A stretch of DNA of 64,000 bases from positions 2,356,001-2,420,000 of the forward strand of contig NZ_CP049256.1 of assembly GCF_011046485.1 (NCBI RefSeq), read 5' to 3'. Positions 62,958 through 64,000 of the stretch are shown here, piece after piece (the stretch's first letter is position 1; the number at the start of each line of letters is the position of its first letter). The notes below the pieces were generated by a model. The model searched no databases. It had not been told where the DNA came from and saw only the letters and a list, made by a program, of their open reading frames with translations. This DNA is from Microbacterium sp. 4R-513. Lineage in GTDB: Bacteria; Actinomycetota; Actinomycetes; Actinomycetales; Microbacteriaceae. Position numbers and translations under genes: made by a program.

Positions 62958-63367
62958 TCGGAGATCTGCTCCACGGTGCGGCCCGTCTGCTTGGCGGGGG
63001 CGGTCAGGGCGATGTCGGCCTGGCTGATGATGCCGACGAGCCGGTGGTCCTCGATGACGGGGATGCGGCGCACCTGGTGCTCCTTCATGAGATCCATCGC
63101 CTGCTGCACGTCGTCGGCGGCCTGCACGTAGACGGGCTTGCCGGCGGCGAGCGACCCGGCCGTGGTCGTCGTGGGGTCCAGACCCTCGGCGAGCGCCTTC
63201 ACCACGATGTCGCGATCGGTCAGCATGCCGATGAGCTTCTGGTCGTCGCCGCAGATCGGCAGCACGCCGATGTCGAGGCTCGCGAGCAGTCGCGCCGCCT
63301 CCGAGAGCGTCTGATCCTCGCCCACGCATTGGGGGCTGGGAGTCATGATGTCGCGCGCCAGAGCCAT
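62954..63367 (-). CDS. CBS-domain protein (tandem CBS pair)
   Basis: 137 residues made of two CBS motifs: ARDIMTPSPQCVGEDQTLSE with GVLPICGDDQKLIGMLTDRD (first), and QQAMDLMKEHQVRRIPVIED with LVGIISQADIAL (second). Similar mycobacterial hypoxic-response protein 1 (HRP1) is of this size. The pair binds adenine nucleotides in relatives. AGGGAC... precedes the ATG, with GGAAGGGAC 3 nt upstream of the start. First gene of the reverse-strand small-gene operon. Confidence 0.87.
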   Translation of the reverse strand: MALARDIMTPSPQCVGEDQTLSEAARLLASLDIGVLPICGDDQKLIGMLTDRDIVVKALAEGLDPTTTTAGSLAAGKPVYVQAADDVQQAMDLMKEHQVRRIPVIEDHRLVGIISQADIALTAPAKQTGRTVEQISE

Positions 63368-63542
63368 GTGCGTCCCTTCCGCTCGTCTGCTTCGAAGGTA
63401 GGGACGTATGCCTCGCCGCGGAGGACCCTTGACACAGCCCTGCTCCCGGGCGTAGCGGTCGACGGGTCGACCTCCGTATCGAAGCCTGGAGCCCGATGCA
63501 ACCCCCCGTCGGGTCCGGGCGGCGGCCTCCTAGCGTGGGGGC

Positions 63543-64000
63543 ATGGACGCCGAACCCACCGTGTTCCGCAGTGGAGAAGGGGCGCTCCTGTCAGAGGGCA
63601 TCTGGTGGGACGCGCGCACCGACGAGCTCGTGTGGGTCGACATCCGGCGTGGCACGCTCCACCGAGCGCGACTGGACGGATCCCCCGACGGCACGGACGA
63701 CCGCGTCGTCGAACTCCCCGCTCCGCTGAGCGTCGTCCAGCCCGCCGCGGGCGGCGGATACGTCGCGGCGCTTCGCGACTCGGTCGTGCTCCTCGACGCC
63801 GACGGCGCGATCGTGCGCACGCTCGCCACCATCCGGCACGCGCACGAGGGCATCCGCTTCAACGACGGCAAGGTCGATCCGTTCGGCCGCTTCGTGGTCG
63901 GGTCGATCGATGAGACGACGGATGCCTCGGATGCTCGCGTCTACGGCTTCGAGGCCGACGGACGCGTGCGCGTGCTCGCCGGCGGGTTCAACTGCGCGAA
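63543..64000 (+). CDS. SMP-30/gluconolactonase/LRE family protein (3' end outside window)
   Basis: The first 152 residues are visible. The six-bladed beta-propeller pattern starts with LLSEGIWWDARTDELVWVD and the metal-binding glutamate is probably in this SEGxxW motif; IRFNDGKVDPFGRFVVGSID holds the conserved Asn-Asp. Relatives hydrolyse sugar lactones. TAGCGT (63531-63536) ends 6 nt before the ATG, so the mRNA is probably leaderless. The gene runs off the right edge. Confidence 0.88.
   Translation, partial: MDAEPTVFRSGEGALLSEGIWWDARTDELVWVDIRRGTLHRARLDGSPDGTDDRVVELPAPLSVVQPAAGGGYVAALRDSVVLLDADGAIVRTLATIRHAHEGIRFNDGKVDPFGRFVVGSIDETTDASDARVYGFEADGRVRVLAGGFNCA

Overview
The window is about 70% GC, densely packed, and reads as the chromosome of a Microbacteriaceae actinobacterium, most likely Microbacterium. 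The evidence is the gene content (tRNA-Trp/secE/nusG/rplKA, lysE-lysG, cydABDC, modABC with HTH-TOBE), strong G/C third-position bias, many GTG starts in ATGA/GTGA stop-start overlaps, and a very high density of the oligomer GGATGCCTC/GAGGCATCC. No rRNA, CRISPR array, prophage or recognisable transposase is visible. This taxonomic call is an inference from sequence features only.

Layout. (1) 0.5-8.8 kb: a putrescine/GABA catabolic operon (gabT with a frameshift, putrescine oxidase, tandem universal stress protein, APC permease, aldehyde dehydrogenase) divergent from a PucR-type regulator. Together these would take up putrescine and convert it through 4-aminobutanal, GABA and succinic semialdehyde to succinate. 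(2) 8.9-12.6 kb: a TPR-like gene, then tRNA-Trp, secE, nusG, rplK and rplA. (3) 12.7-25.5 kb: a mixed block separating rplKA from rplJL. It holds a polar amino-acid (cystine-type) ABC importer, nitronate monooxygenase, acylphosphatase, DUF1801, lysE/lysG, an MDR oxidoreductase, a marR-MFS efflux pair with double operator, a 2H phosphoesterase, a YqaJ-type nuclease, a PCD-glyoxalase fusion, and an AbiEi/PD-(D/E)XK-like gene bracketed by two palindromic repeats. (4) 25.5-26.9 kb: L10 leader, rplJ, rplL. (5) 26.9-31.8 kb: LacI regulator and an alpha-glucoside-type ABC importer without its own ATPase. (6) 31.9-38.5 kb: DUF305/DUF3105 pair, Bcr/CflA-type MFS, deazaflavin-type nitroreductase, PAP2 phosphatase, HerA-like ATPase.

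(7) 38.6-51.1 kb and 58.5-60.7 kb: a nearly complete molybdenum-cofactor region. It contains a YdeP/FdhF-type molybdo-oxidoreductase, mog, moaE, moaD, DUF6457, mobA, moaC, moeA, moeB/moeZ, an HTH-TOBE regulator with modABC, and further on moaA and fdhD. The two parts are separated by two GNAT acetyltransferases and a cytochrome bd block (cydA, cydB, cydD, cydC). Molybdate import, cofactor synthesis and FdhD sulfuration would thus serve the YdeP-like enzyme, next to a high-affinity terminal oxidase. (8) 60.7-63.4 kb: a run of small membrane, acidic, DUF2188, DUF2795 and CBS-domain genes of stress-associated type. The window ends inside an SMP-30/gluconolactonase gene.

The observations most worth following are: the nuclease-fold gene at 24.5 kb flanked by two repeats of identical 25-16-25 architecture; the HTH-TOBE regulator with a duplicated 12-bp dyad in its divergent promoter; the roughly 30 copies of GGATGCCTC/GAGGCATCC; and a TANNNT-N6/7-start signature at about 15 genes that predicts widespread leaderless mRNAs.
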